Origin: Vanessa cardui
Taxonomy: Eukaryota > Arthropoda > Insecta > Lepidoptera > Nymphalidae
Assembly: GCF_905220365.1 (NCBI RefSeq)
Contig: NC_061124.1
Location: 8,248,501 to 8,312,500, forward strand
Length of the DNA: 64,000 nucleotides
Reading direction: 5' to 3'
In this document: one piece after another, positions 36,136 to 49,400 of the stretch
Layout: every line of letters starts with the position of its first letter
Numbering within the stretch: position 1 is the stretch's first letter
Notes under the pieces: generated by a model
The model's database searches: none
Seen by the model: only the letters and a program-made list of their open reading frames with translations
What the model was told of the DNA's origin: nothing
Made by a program: the position numbers and the translations under genes

Positions 36136-37225
36136 TAATAAATATTATTTCAAACTCTAATTTCCCGTGATGAGTCAGTGGTATGTTCCTTATATGTAGT
36201 ATTCAAAACAACAAAATAGTGACCTCCGAATTTTCTAACCTTAAATCTAAGGCCCGGTTGATTGACGCATCGCATTGCATTCTATCTTACGTTACTTTAT
36301 GTGTAAGTTATATAAGTTGCTGCTGTGAATTTAACGCTAATGCATGTTAGATGTAGTCATATCTACGAAACATCAGTCTAAAATCTCAATGGTGGCCCGG
36401 GATTGAACTCGCGATCTACGGTTAAAAATTCAGCTATATCGGCTCTATTCGGTTCCAGGTTACCCCTTCTCGATATATTTTGAAGTTATACTTTATGAGG
36501 TGCGTTATAAAACATTAAACTTCTATTATGATGTTTCCGCAGGTCACTACGAATCAAGTCATTATAATAATGAATTATATTACTTGCATGTATTTAACAC
36601 AATTTTCATAACGCCGAATAAGTAGAACTTCTCACGCGCTTAAGTGCAAAATATTTTATTCAATTTTAAAATTCCTTAAATTAATTTATTAGTTAATCCG
36701 CCAGCCCGTCGAAATTAAAATTACCATACTTCGAAAGACAGACACTACTATATTTAAATCGCAAACAATTGCAAAAAATAAGTTGACTTTTAATTATCAG
36801 TAAGAATTTATTGAATTAATTTCATATTAATTAACTTTAACATTTTCATTTAGAAGAAACAAATTAAACAAATAAAAAAATTACCGTATATTTTTAATAT
36901 TTCCTTTTCAAAAAGCATAAACACATACAAACCATAAATACAATTTATTACATTGCTATATACATATTCAGTTTATTGTATAGCCCATTGCAATCTCAGA
37001 AGGAGTAAATTATAAACAAATTCTAGATTTACATAGCCCGTGCGATTTGCTAATAGCCCATTATATTATGGACTACAGAATGTTCTTGATTAATACCTAC
37101 TTATACATTCAATATCACATAGTAATCAGGATATCGACCAAGGCTATTGCATCAGTTCAATGTTGAGGTCATATAATGTATGTACTCCTTCCGCGGTTGT
37201 AGTAAGCTCTGTATATTTATACTAA
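36136..37225. other. Convergent intergenic region between EFHC-like and membrin genes
   Basis: Both genes end into this stretch. A tRNA-like scrap (GGGATTGAACTCGCG near 36400) is the only repeat-like item. On the minus strand AATAAA (complement of 36972-36977) is a candidate membrin polyadenylation signal about 250 bases past the stop. Confidence 0.5.
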
Positions 37226-37434
37226 TTATACAAAATATATGATCACAAGTACGATCACTGCCAATGTGACGAACATTCCACCAAATAACACGTATTTGTC
37301 CTGAGCAACCCTTCGTTCTATCAGCGATATGGTAGCGTTCGAGAGACCCAGCGTATTGGCCAAGTCTATTAACCTACGATGGGCGCCTTTCAAAGTTTCG
37401 CGGTTGTACCTCAGCGTCTCCAAAATATTTGAAC
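37226..37434 (-). CDS. Membrin: Membrin exon 4 (SNARE helix and membrane anchor)
   Basis: Acceptor TTTATTTCCAG. It encodes SNILETLRYNRETLKGAHRR, LANTLGLSNATISLIERR, QDKYVLFGG and the hydrophobic anchor, then TAA. The GAHRR...LANTLGLSN...DKY pattern is diagnostic for membrin. Confidence 0.96.
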
Positions 37435-40400
37435 CTGGAAATAAACAAATGTCGGTTAGGATTATATATTACTAGCAGTCGCCCCCGGCTTCGCACGCAT
37501 TTTAGGGTGTTGTCATGTGTCAGGCAAAAAAGTACATATATCTATCTTCGTTCTTGGAGTTCAAGTTTGCTTCATACCAAATGTCATGAAATCGGTTCAA
37601 AGGTTTGGTTGTGAAGGAGCGACAGACAGACAGACAAAGTTACTTTCGCGTTTATAATTTTAATATAGATAATAATATAGCTTTATATAGAGTTACAATA
37701 TTATATATATAATAACGTCATTATATCCACATTCACACTTAAAGTGTTAAAATCATAGAACGAGTTGTGTAACAACAGGATATGAACCTGCAATACTCGG
37801 GAGATAGATTTTAAGTCGGTGATAATTAATATTACAATTTTCGTGTTTCAACATAAAATATTTAAACAAGCTTATTAAGACAACTTAATTAGATTAGCGA
37901 TTACCATAATTATTATATTTGATTAATCGCGACCCGCCCCGGCTTCGTACGGGTACAATGATACTAAATATACTATAGAATTTGTTTATTTACGACATCA
38001 CATTAGAAACTTCTAAAATTAACAGTGTTAAACTATACTTTCAAGTATTATATATAAAATCCTTCTTCGCGAATCACTCTATTTAAAAAAAACCGCATCA
38101 AAGTCCGTAGCGGAATTTTAAAGATCTAAGCATACATAGGGACAGACAGCAGTAAGCGACTTTGTTATATACTATGTGATGATGATGAAGTGATATATCA
38201 AATCCGTAATTATAGAGAGAAAATTATAGTTACGTTTATTTATTTATTAATTAATATTTCCTACAAACGAATACGTCAATCGAAAGGAAACTTGTCATAA
38301 TGCTTAATTTTCCAGCTAAACTATTTAATATATAAAGTTATACCTCTATTTCAACAACAGTTATAGCACATAATTTGCCTTATGTCGTTTTGATGATAGG
38401 CTATGTATGTTGTGAAAGACGACAGTAATTATAAATTTATCTATATCTATTTTAAGATCAAGGCGAAAAGTTAGTAAGTTAAGATAAGTTAAGAGGCATA
38501 CGAGGATAATATGTGTTGTGGAGTTTCAAATTGTTTACCGATTTAAGACAAACTTGAAACTTAAACTAGCCTACTTGATTGCTTTTAGAACGTACATATT
38601 CAACAATATAAAATAAAAATAATAATAAATAACAAATATATTAATATTTTTGCGCTTTTGCACGAATGACGAAATGTTTGAGCATTGTATGGTAGGCTCA
38701 TATTTTGCACAACCAAAACGAAAATCCACTAACCATCAAGTGGCCATTTTTTCATCTGCCTTACATTTTAAAAAAATCACTTCTTGAATGGTCAATTTAC
38801 AAAATCACTACAACAACGACTGGCTTTTAGTACATAAGTTGAAGCGTTATTTCCGATTGCATATGTATCATCTATTTAAAACTCTTTTGGAGAAATTTCT
38901 TAGTGCTCGTCTACGTTCTATAAAGAATTTGCAATATTTCATCCTGTTAGACCCAGAATAGGGTGGATTATCTGTCAGTAAAACATTCAAAAATGTTATC
39001 AAGAAGATTATATTTTAAACGTATAATTCATCATAGAAAACCAATTATAGTTTAATGCTTCATTAAACATATCACTATATGTTTACAATAAATGTTTTCA
39101 ATAATAAATAAATGCAATCTTATTGGCTGGAAATACTTTAACGTCACTTAAAAAAAAACATGAATCACTTAAAAAAAGAAACAAGCATGTACAGGATGTG
39201 TAAATCTAAAATATTATCTTTTGTACCTGACATTCGCAGAATATTGCACTCAGCTAGAGCTTGTACTGAATAAAAAAAGTACGTTTAAAAACTGAGGATT
39301 ACAAGATAAAAGTCTTGAAAATACTTTTATCTCCAATACAAATCACATCACAGGCGAATAGCTCTAAAAACCTAATGAATAATTAATATTAATTTAATAT
39401 TTCAAGGTTATTTTAAGTCATTCGAAATAATTTGGAAGGTATTTTGTCAACCAATAACAATTCACTGTTAAGTACGTTGATATTCGTGAACTTTTTCAAT
39501 ATCACTTAATATCTACAGCACATTACTATTACTTTACTAACTCCAACTCAGAAATAATTAAGCATTTGTCTTATGATGTTGTTTATACGGTGTTGTGAGA
39601 ACGAGGCGCGCGCTGATCTCGCGAGCAGCTTTTCAAATCTGATCCAACATTTCGATAACAAAGTTACATTTGTCGAACTTTTTTAATCAAAAGTGAATCA
39701 AAGTTACACGAAAATAAAAAGGTTGCAACGTAGAGACGATATGAAAATTAATTACCTCAACAACAAGTGAAGTGTGTCAATCAAGTTCAGTCACTGCGTC
39801 CAAACAAAAATGTGGTAAGTCCATAAATTACACTTTGCACTTTGTATAAATCAACCCGTTCGTAATTAGCGCACTTTGTTTTATTCCCACGTACAAATTA
39901 TTTAAATAAAATAATATTATTATAAAATACGAGCTTAACATGCACGGCCTTGCCACATGACCGCAAGCGGTTTTATGATTATAATACGTTTCACATTATA
40001 TATATGTATTTTTATTATTACGATTCTCATCGCTATGTTTTGTGACGTGAACTATTTTCTATACTAACTGTTTAAAATGAAAATTTAACATACTTAACTG
40101 TGACGTAACGATTTGCCTCTATATTGACCCATATTAACGTCACATATGATAAATATTATGTTCAAATCGCAATGGCAATTATTGTGACAAACGGGTTCAA
40201 ATTTATAAAGAGATTCATTTATTTCTTAAAGTTAAAATGTCACAAGTGCCAATGTTTATTATAAAGCACTTTAACCAGCCAGTGGCAGGAAACTGATTGC
40301 CTAAAGATTGGGCGTCAGGTCAGCCTTCTATCGTCCTTTTCATGTAGTCTTATAAATATAACTACGACACACTTTGGGAGGGAGTATTTTTAAGCGAATT

Positions 40401-43400
40401 GTTTTAAAATGATTTAATCGGAGAGTTTATTATTTTATAAATAACATTTCTTAATTTAACTTTGTTTTTTTACGTTTTTAAAAAAGCAATATGTTTTACG
40501 TTTCATTTAAACAAGAGGTGGTCACGAATCATTAAAACAATTTAAAATAAATAATAATAAAACACGAAACTGGCCTGAGGTAAATTAAGTAATAAGAAAT
40601 CTGTGTTGGAGCTGTTTTTTAAGTTCACTAATGACGTCATTAGTGAAATAGAATTATTTTCAAGCATTTTACCGTTATTTTTGAGTCTAATTAATTGTAT
40701 AATTTGATTTCAAAAATATTTGTTTGAATGCTATTGCATTAAACGCGTTTTTATTTTATGTTATGCACGACACATTTGTTTGGTTCCAAAAAAGCATACA
40801 ATCTCATCTTCGTGTTTAAGAAAAATTAAAGATAAAGTTGAAAATAATGATAGGCAGCGTCCAATCAAATGCAAAATCTCTCAAATTTTTTTTTATTTTT
40901 TTATTTACGTTAAGTAAAGGGTATACTTAGTGAAACAAACAACTTGTAAATTTCAATCTGTCTGATAGTGAAAGCTGTGCGAATCAAATATTTGATATAG
41001 AGATCAGTTGATATTTTCAATTATATATACGCAAATACACGCATATACACGCTATATAAATGCGTTTTCGTATATTTAACAAGGACTTGTTGGTTGGGCA
41101 GTGGGCTTTATGCACGACCCATCTATTGCATATTCAATATTTTAGATTTGTTGTCCTCCGGTCTGAAGGATAAGCCAATGCAACTAATTTAGTAGAAACA
41201 TCTTAGTTCCCAGTTTTGGGCCGCATCTAGATGATGCAATAAAATATTTATACAACACCAATGTCTACGGATAATGCATTTAGCATTAGGTGGTCCAATT
41301 GCCTTGGACAGCGTAATAGTTGGCTGCCTAACTGGTACAATATAACACATAACTAAGAATATAACTGGCAAGCCTCATTTATACTATAATAGATTGCCTA
41401 TCGCACAAGAATAGGCGGAAATGCCAAAAAAGCCCATAAAAATTCCAAACAATCGTAATTACGAAAAAAAAACAATGGTCACGTCAACATATTAAACGGT
41501 GATAAATGTCAGATAAATCATTACTATGTATTGTTATATTTCTAGCAAACTATTTTAAACCAACTGACAGTCTTATAAAACCGCCCTCGCAGAGCTAACT
41601 AAGGCTAATTACTGCGAGACTAAGGAGGGATGGGTGTTATTTGTTATTAATTTTACACATATAATATTGGACGGGAGGGGAGGCTACTATTTAGTATTAA
41701 CATTAGAATAAATATCAACCAAATTGTTTTGATATCCAAAGCTTTTTAAGTCCCTCGATTTTATAACGATCACATTTATGCAGAAATATGAATAGACAAA
41801 GTTTAAAGTATAATAAAATTAATATTATCAACAAACAATCTAATTTACAAGATCTCCATTTTAGAGTCCTGACCGTAATAAAAGACGCATTTTTTTAAAT
41901 GCCAACTAAAAAAACGGCTTAACCAATATACACAACACTTTTACCAGACAATACAGCGTATTTCGGGGAAGGCTTAAATATGTAACATAATAACATAAGG
42001 AGCAGTTTCGTCCGCTTTAATTTAGAATATTGACGTCACAACGTACACGTAGTATCTATATAAAGATTTCTTACACAGTATCAGATTGCTATTGTGTGTA
42101 TAGCCAATACACCCGTACACAGTTACACACACATATAAATTACGCGATATCACACGTAGATCACATAATCTCGTATTTATTCGTGAACATCGATATGTAT
42201 CTTAATTGCACTTTAGTCGTTATAATTAGAAGAGATAAATTGAAGTATCGTATTATTTCAAATGTGACATACAGAGATGTTACCAAGGATATATAAGTAA
42301 CGTATTTATATCATTTTCATTTCCCTTTTCTATTTACTGTTGTTTAAAGCAATGGCTTTTGTCATTGCTTTTGTTTTAGCCAATTTGTTTAATTCGCGGT
42401 ATATTCGAAATAAGCAAACATATTTATATACGATATACTTATACAATATGTAGGCGGATCAACAGATGGGCCACCGGATGTTAAGTGGACACCACCTCCC
42501 ATACACATTGGCGCTGTTACAAATATTACTCATTCCTTACTTTGCCAATGCGTCACCAGCATTGGCTCACTCATCCTTCAAACCGAAACACAACAATACC
42601 TAGCAATGCTGCTTGACGGTAAAATATCATATGAGTGGGTGGTCAACCTCTGTGTAATTCGGCTAATTTTTACCGCGACTTCGCCATTGTTTGATGGGGT
42701 TCCGATATCCGTTTGTGTGTTCCTGTCATGTTGTATACCTAACTCCTAATCTAAGATAAATTAATAATCTTATAATACAGCATTATATTAAAACGAGAGT
42801 AACGCAAGTTTATACTCAATTCCATAAAACTTTCAATTATAAGCATATCTTATATATATGCACCGACACTGAAATGTATGTATGAAATGACCACATGGTT
42901 CATATTCAAAATTTCAAGTCCTTATCGCTCAGTGTAGGTTCAGACTAAGAACAAAAATTATAAAGAATTATAAAGACAAATTAAGCACATGAATAAGCGG
43001 TGCTTGCCTGGGTTTGAACCCGCAAATATTGGTTAAGCACGCGTTCTAACCACTGGGCCATCTCGACTTTTCGGACTAACAAGGACCAGAAGGATAAGAA
43101 ATACTTAACGTGCGTTATAACTGAAAGAAAAATTTACATTCAAATCGATCTTCTTCAGTTCGAAGTGATCGCCAATATACAAGCAGTTTTTAAAATAGAT
43201 TTATATTTTGTTTTTAATAAAATATGACATCATTAAGAATATCTCGTTTCTGAGTCGGATCGAAACAAAAACCATTCAAACTTCGTACCGAAAAAAAAAA
43301 GTTATTTAAATATTTTTATTTACAATCATGGTAGACGTTTCCTACCCAGCTTTGCGCGAATAGTTTAACAATCTGCATAACACATTTGTATCGTAATACT

Positions 43401-46400
43401 TAAAACTGTATTGGTTTCCATAGCGCACGCTGGTAAAGATGATCCCAGTCGCTTTAATTCCTTCAGAAATCGAAAATTATTCAACCAATTTACACAAAAC
43501 CTCAGTGAATTATAGCTGACATAAGTCGCTCCATTGATGAAATTCGTATTCAAATCTGTTTCGTAGTTTTTATCGCGTTCAAACAGACATACGCGGCGAA
43601 GAGGCAGTTTATTATATGTGATATCGTTGTCGCTGAAGGACAACGCGGTCCGATCAAAGGTTACTGATTCGTAAACAAATTATGAATTATTTATTATAAT
43701 TTAAAAGTATCTAAGTATCAAATGTAGTTATTAATTCTTACGACACACGCAGGTTAAGGTGATCGACATAAGCACAAACTGTTAAAATTAATTTCTAATT
43801 TTAAATTATGTGTTATTCGTATTCAACAAGGCTTTCATGTAAATTTTTAATACATAGATATTTAAAAAAACATGTTATAATATAGATATATCTAAAAAAT
43901 ACAATTATTTAACATAACGAGCCGTCGCTCGTTGCTCGATGCTACTGATTTTTTATTTCATATGACCTATGATGTTATTGTATAGTGTCAACAAAATCTA
44001 TCAATATTTTGTGTTAAATATCTATGTGTATTTATATATAAATAATAAATATAAAGTTTTCTGCACTCTTTCTCCATATAAAACTGAACTTATTTATTTG
44101 TTGTCTATATAAATCTATAAAAAGATCGCTATTTTTTAAACACACATCACGTAAAAACCGCTGAATAATTTGGCATAAAATTTACCCTTATATTCAGCGT
44201 GTTTCCAAGAAGGTTTATAGCTGAACATTATCATACTATATAATTCAACGAATAACGTATCCACAGTAACACGTTTCCGTGGCCGAGTCTCCTAGTGTAG
44301 CCACGAAAACAAAATCTATAGTCATATAGGTTATTTTATAATTATACAACCGAAACGCCAAGATGACATTGAAAAATTAATTATAGTACGACACAACTTA
44401 GATGTAGCGTCGGTAAATTTAATAAAACCGATTACTGCCGGTTTACACAACCAATAGACATAGCTCCCTATCGCACCATTCGAGGCTATTTGTCGCTATA
44501 GATTATCGCGTCAGTGACGTGTCAAATTGACGAATATATAAGATCAAATGATATTACAAGTTTTTACGTCGATTTACATGCACTTGCTTTCTCGGGTTAA
44601 ACTGGCGCGAGAATCTATAGGAACAAATAGCGTGGAATGGTGCGATAGAGAACTATTGTTCGTGTAAATCGGCAGTAATCGGTTTTATTTTCATTTCATT
44701 GTATTTTCCGATGCTACATCTAATTTGTGTCGTACTATCTCCTCAATTCGGATGTGATCGGTTTTACGAACTTTACCGATGCTACATCTAAGTTGTGTCG
44801 TACTATACGCCGTTACTTTAGGCTATTGACATTGACATAGTAAATGGAATAATCATGTGTTTCGTTTTAATTTATTTAGGAAGACATACATACAGGCGCT
44901 CTTTTCAACTGATATATCCTTCGCCTATAGATAATTTCACTGTAGGAAATATTAATCACTTTCCCTGGGTCATCGCGCCGCTAACCTAACATCTAACTCC
45001 CTAAGGACTGTACTTCTAAATATTCTGGCTCACTTACCATTTAAATCATACATATTTAACTTCGAAAATAAACGTGAGTGCCACTCATACATCAACCCAC
45101 GTGTCTGATGTATGAGTGGCACCCATCTTGACGGACATTAACAAAGGTCTACCACGCTTCAATCATCCGATATCCTTTTCACTACATATTCTATAATCAT
45201 ATTATTATCTTTGCAAAATGGTATATGGAAAAACCGAATTCCATTTGTTACATTTATACAACATTCGAATTTATAGGATTAAGAAATATTTTATGTTTTG
45301 TAAGTACTTATTGTTGATAAAGAGTTACATGTAGGAAAATATATAAAATATATGTGCGGGTATTCTTATTCGTTAACAGCGAATTATTTTCAGTAGGGCG
45401 CACTCGAGGATAGTGCCCAGGGCGACCAATTTTCGAGGAGGACAATATTCGGAGAAAAGTTTAAAAAAATCATTACTTCACGTTCACAGCTTTTTATGTA
45501 TGTAATATTTTCGAAAATCTTTATATAAATTACATGATGTAAGGGTCATATTAAAATCACAGTGCATTTAAGTTCTTAATTAGATAAGAAGTAATGCTGC
45601 ATTGCTTAAAATCGCTTCGAAAATACACAATTTCTTGTGGGTTTAAGTCTAAGAGATAGTAGGTATTTACCTAAAATATTAAAAAAAAAAACATTAAGTT
45701 ATCTTGATACTGTCAGACTGTATTTATTATGCGAATATTTTAACAACTTTTGAGTCATAATGTTGTCTAAAATTTTCGCGATTATTACACATTTAAATAA
45801 AACTAGTTATAACGGATTTAAATCGTCACGGGTAGACTACCCGGTCTACCCGTGACCACGAACGCTGTAAAGTGCTCGAAACGTCGGGATGCCAAAAATA
45901 ATTAATATACGCGATTTAAATCCGTTATAACTAGTTTTATTTTAAACTTTTGAGTCATTTGAGTCTGTATATATATGTTTAATCAGTTAATACGTTCTCT
46001 ACAAAGATTTGATCTTTTAGGGTGATATTTTCAGTGAATGATATTTTTATATAACTAAAATATTGATAAATATATTTTACGTATACCTAAGTTACGCACA
46101 AGGGCTTACCATAAAAATGTATTAAACTTTGTATACAAGAAATACTACTAATTTAGATAAAATGTTAATTTAAAGTAATTAATCCAATTCTAACTTAGTT
46201 CTGTCGTATCGAAATTTCGACATTATTGATCTCATTACTATGCCGAAACTATCTAACTCGCCGTAAATACCTTATCAAGAGTTCTATATTAATTTTAACT
46301 AGTACATAGATTTTGTTTTAATCATTGTATAACGTACCAAATTCACATGAATAAAACATATGTATGCCTACCTAAAACGTTCATATTGTCAATACATATA

Positions 46401-49400
46401 ACACTATTGGCTCACGGAAGGCACGCGAATAAAGGCCTAGTCGGGATGACTAAATTTTATTGAAAAAAAAGATGAAATAAAATACATTTCAAGCAGTTAA
46501 CACAAAACTCTACTTATTCATCTTCCTTGCAAATTACTGTTCATTTATGTACCCATATGAAAACGTTATGTTACCGAAATGTTACCGTATGAAAGTCTCT
46601 TCATACGGTTATACATAGATCTTGAATTTATCGTTTTTAGGCAGACAAGATGCGCTATGATTGTACTTCGACTTGACGAAAATTAAAATACTTATTTTGT
46701 ATATATATAGACTAGCGACCCGCCCCGGCTTCGCATGGGTGCAATGCTGATACTAAATATACTACAGAATTTGTTTATTTACGACATTACATTACAAAAT
46801 TCTAAAATTATCAGTGTTTCTTTACTATATTGTCCATATACAAAAACTTTCCTCTAGAATCACTCTATATATTAAAAAAAACCGCATCAAAATCAAACCC
46901 TCAGGACTTTTTGGAAAATCTAAATCTATTTTCTAAAGTTTAAACAATATTTCCGATTCTATGAACGGAATATATTGCCTAAATGTCAATTAGGCCATTA
47001 TTTGAACGGCGCCGCTTTGTGAAAAGGCTAGGCTTTTAATTTAATGGCTACTTAAGATATTTAGCCGAGATGACCAAATGGTTAGAACGCATGCATCTTA
47101 AGCGATGATTGCGAGTTCAAACCCACTGAATATTCTTGTGCTTAATTTGTTGTAATTCATCTCTTGCTCGGCGGTGAAGGAAAACATCGCGAGGTAACCT
47201 GCATTTGGCTAATTTTATAAAAATTCTGGCACATGTGTATTCCAACAAACCGCATTAGAACATCGTGGTAGAAAATGTTGTCCTTAACCTAACCTTATTC
47301 TCAAAGGGAGAGGAAGCCTTTGCCCAGCAGTGGGAAATTTACAGGCTGTTGTTATTGTTGTTAAGATATTTGCTGTCGGTATATCAATTTGTAAGTATAC
47401 AACATTTGATGTATAAAAAACTAATAATAGAAATAATAAAGATAATTATTTTATAATTAAATATTTACAAGAACGTCATTTATTTTCTTATTACAAAAAA
47501 TAGCAAATTTAATTATTTTATATTATAACTAGCGACGCACCCCGGCTTCGCGCGTGTTCACTTTATTTATAGTGATAGTATTTATATATATTATTTAAGA
47601 ATTTAATCACTAGTTCCGGAGATTTACACGTACATACAACAATATGTACAAGCAAACAAATTTTTCCTCTTTATAACATTCAACAACAACAACAGCAGCC
47701 TGTAAATTCCCACTGCTGGGCTAAAGGCCTCCTCTCCCTTTGAGAAGAAAGTTTGGAATATTCCACCACGCTGTTCCAATGGAATACACATGTGGCAGAA
47801 TTTCTATGAAATTTGTCACATGCAGGTTTCCTCACGATGTTTTCCTTCACCGCTGACCACGAGATGAATTACAAAGACAAATTAAGCACATGAATCAGCG
47901 GTGCTTGCCTGGGTTTGAACCCGCAATCATCGGTTAAGATGCACGCGTTCGAACCACTGGGCCATGTCGACTTTATAACATTACTATATAGTATAGACAA
48001 CATCACGTTGAATTATAATAAATACATTAAAAACGTCTTCCGCGAACCGATTGCAATGAAACTAAAAGTAAATGTCACTTGAATCCAAGGAAAACGTGAT
48101 GTTATAAATATTACTTCTAACTAAGTCGTATTAACTACAAACGTTTGTAAAGGCTTCGATATCGTTATATTATAGGAATTCAGCAAGGAAACTGCGAAGT
48201 AATGTGACGCTCGACATTATTTATAAGGAAATGATTAAAACCTACCAATATTAATAGTCAACTATTAACTTCCGCATTAATGTATACAATTATACAATAA
48301 TAATACAATTATAGTGGTATATACCGAAGTTAAATAGCAAGTTTTTTAAACATAAATACATATTTATTTTGATAACAACATTTTTTTTTCAAACAACAAC
48401 AGCCTGTAAATTCCCACTGCTGGGCTGAAGGTCTCCTCTCCCTTTGAGGAGAAGGTTTGGAACATATTCCACCACGCTGTTCCAATGCGGGTTGGTGGAA
48501 TACACATGTGCCAGAATTTCTATGAAATTTGTCACGTGCTGGTTTCCTCACGATGTTTTCCTTCATCGCTGAGCACGAGGCCTGGGTTTGAACCCGCAAT
48601 CATCGGTTAAGATGCACGCGTTCTAACCACTGGGCTATTTCGACTTTTTTTCCCTACAACCCTATTATTAATATTTAACTTATTTCAACGTCAGAATAAA
48701 AGCTAAAAAAGGTATAATAGAGATTTATAATAATAATCAATGGTAGGCTGTTATCGAGGCTGTTATCGAAACTTTGAACGTAAAATTAAAGTAATTAGAT
48801 AAGTGGAATAGTGTTGTATTAATAAAATAAAGATATATTTATGAAAAACTGTCTGTGGAATACGCAAATGTAAATTTTGTTTACTTTTAATCATTCTACT
48901 ATTGGTATAAGTGAAGGACCTACGCAATGTAAATGATTTAATTTCAATAATAATCGAAGGAGGTTCTCAACTTGGTTGTTAATATTTATATGTATTTTCT
49001 AGCATATACAGAGTTGAACAAAATTATTTTTAGATCAAAAGAGATCTATTCCGAAAGGTTCCCATTAAAATGTAGTATTAGTCTGGCGATATGATTGAAT
49101 GATTGTAAGGACTTAGTCTTAACTCATAAATTAAAAACAATATTTATTAGGTTTTCTTATTAAACTTAATAAAAAAAATTCAATAATATTTTACTCGATA
49201 CACAGCTATACATTTACCAGAATCAATTTTCCCGCCATTACGAGTATGTGTCAATGTTAATGTTACCAGACTAAAAATAAAATGTTTAATAAACAAAGTG
49301 ACAATAACAGTGAAATATTATATGAATAAATATTGTCTATAATATATAGATAATGCGCGCGATTGGTCATAGTTTATTAATTAGTTTATTGCTCTATGAC

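Noticed and set aside
36395..36460. Possible tRNA near GGGATTGAACTCGCGATC
   Set aside because: Only a B-box-like word is present; no acceptor or anticodon stem could be formed.
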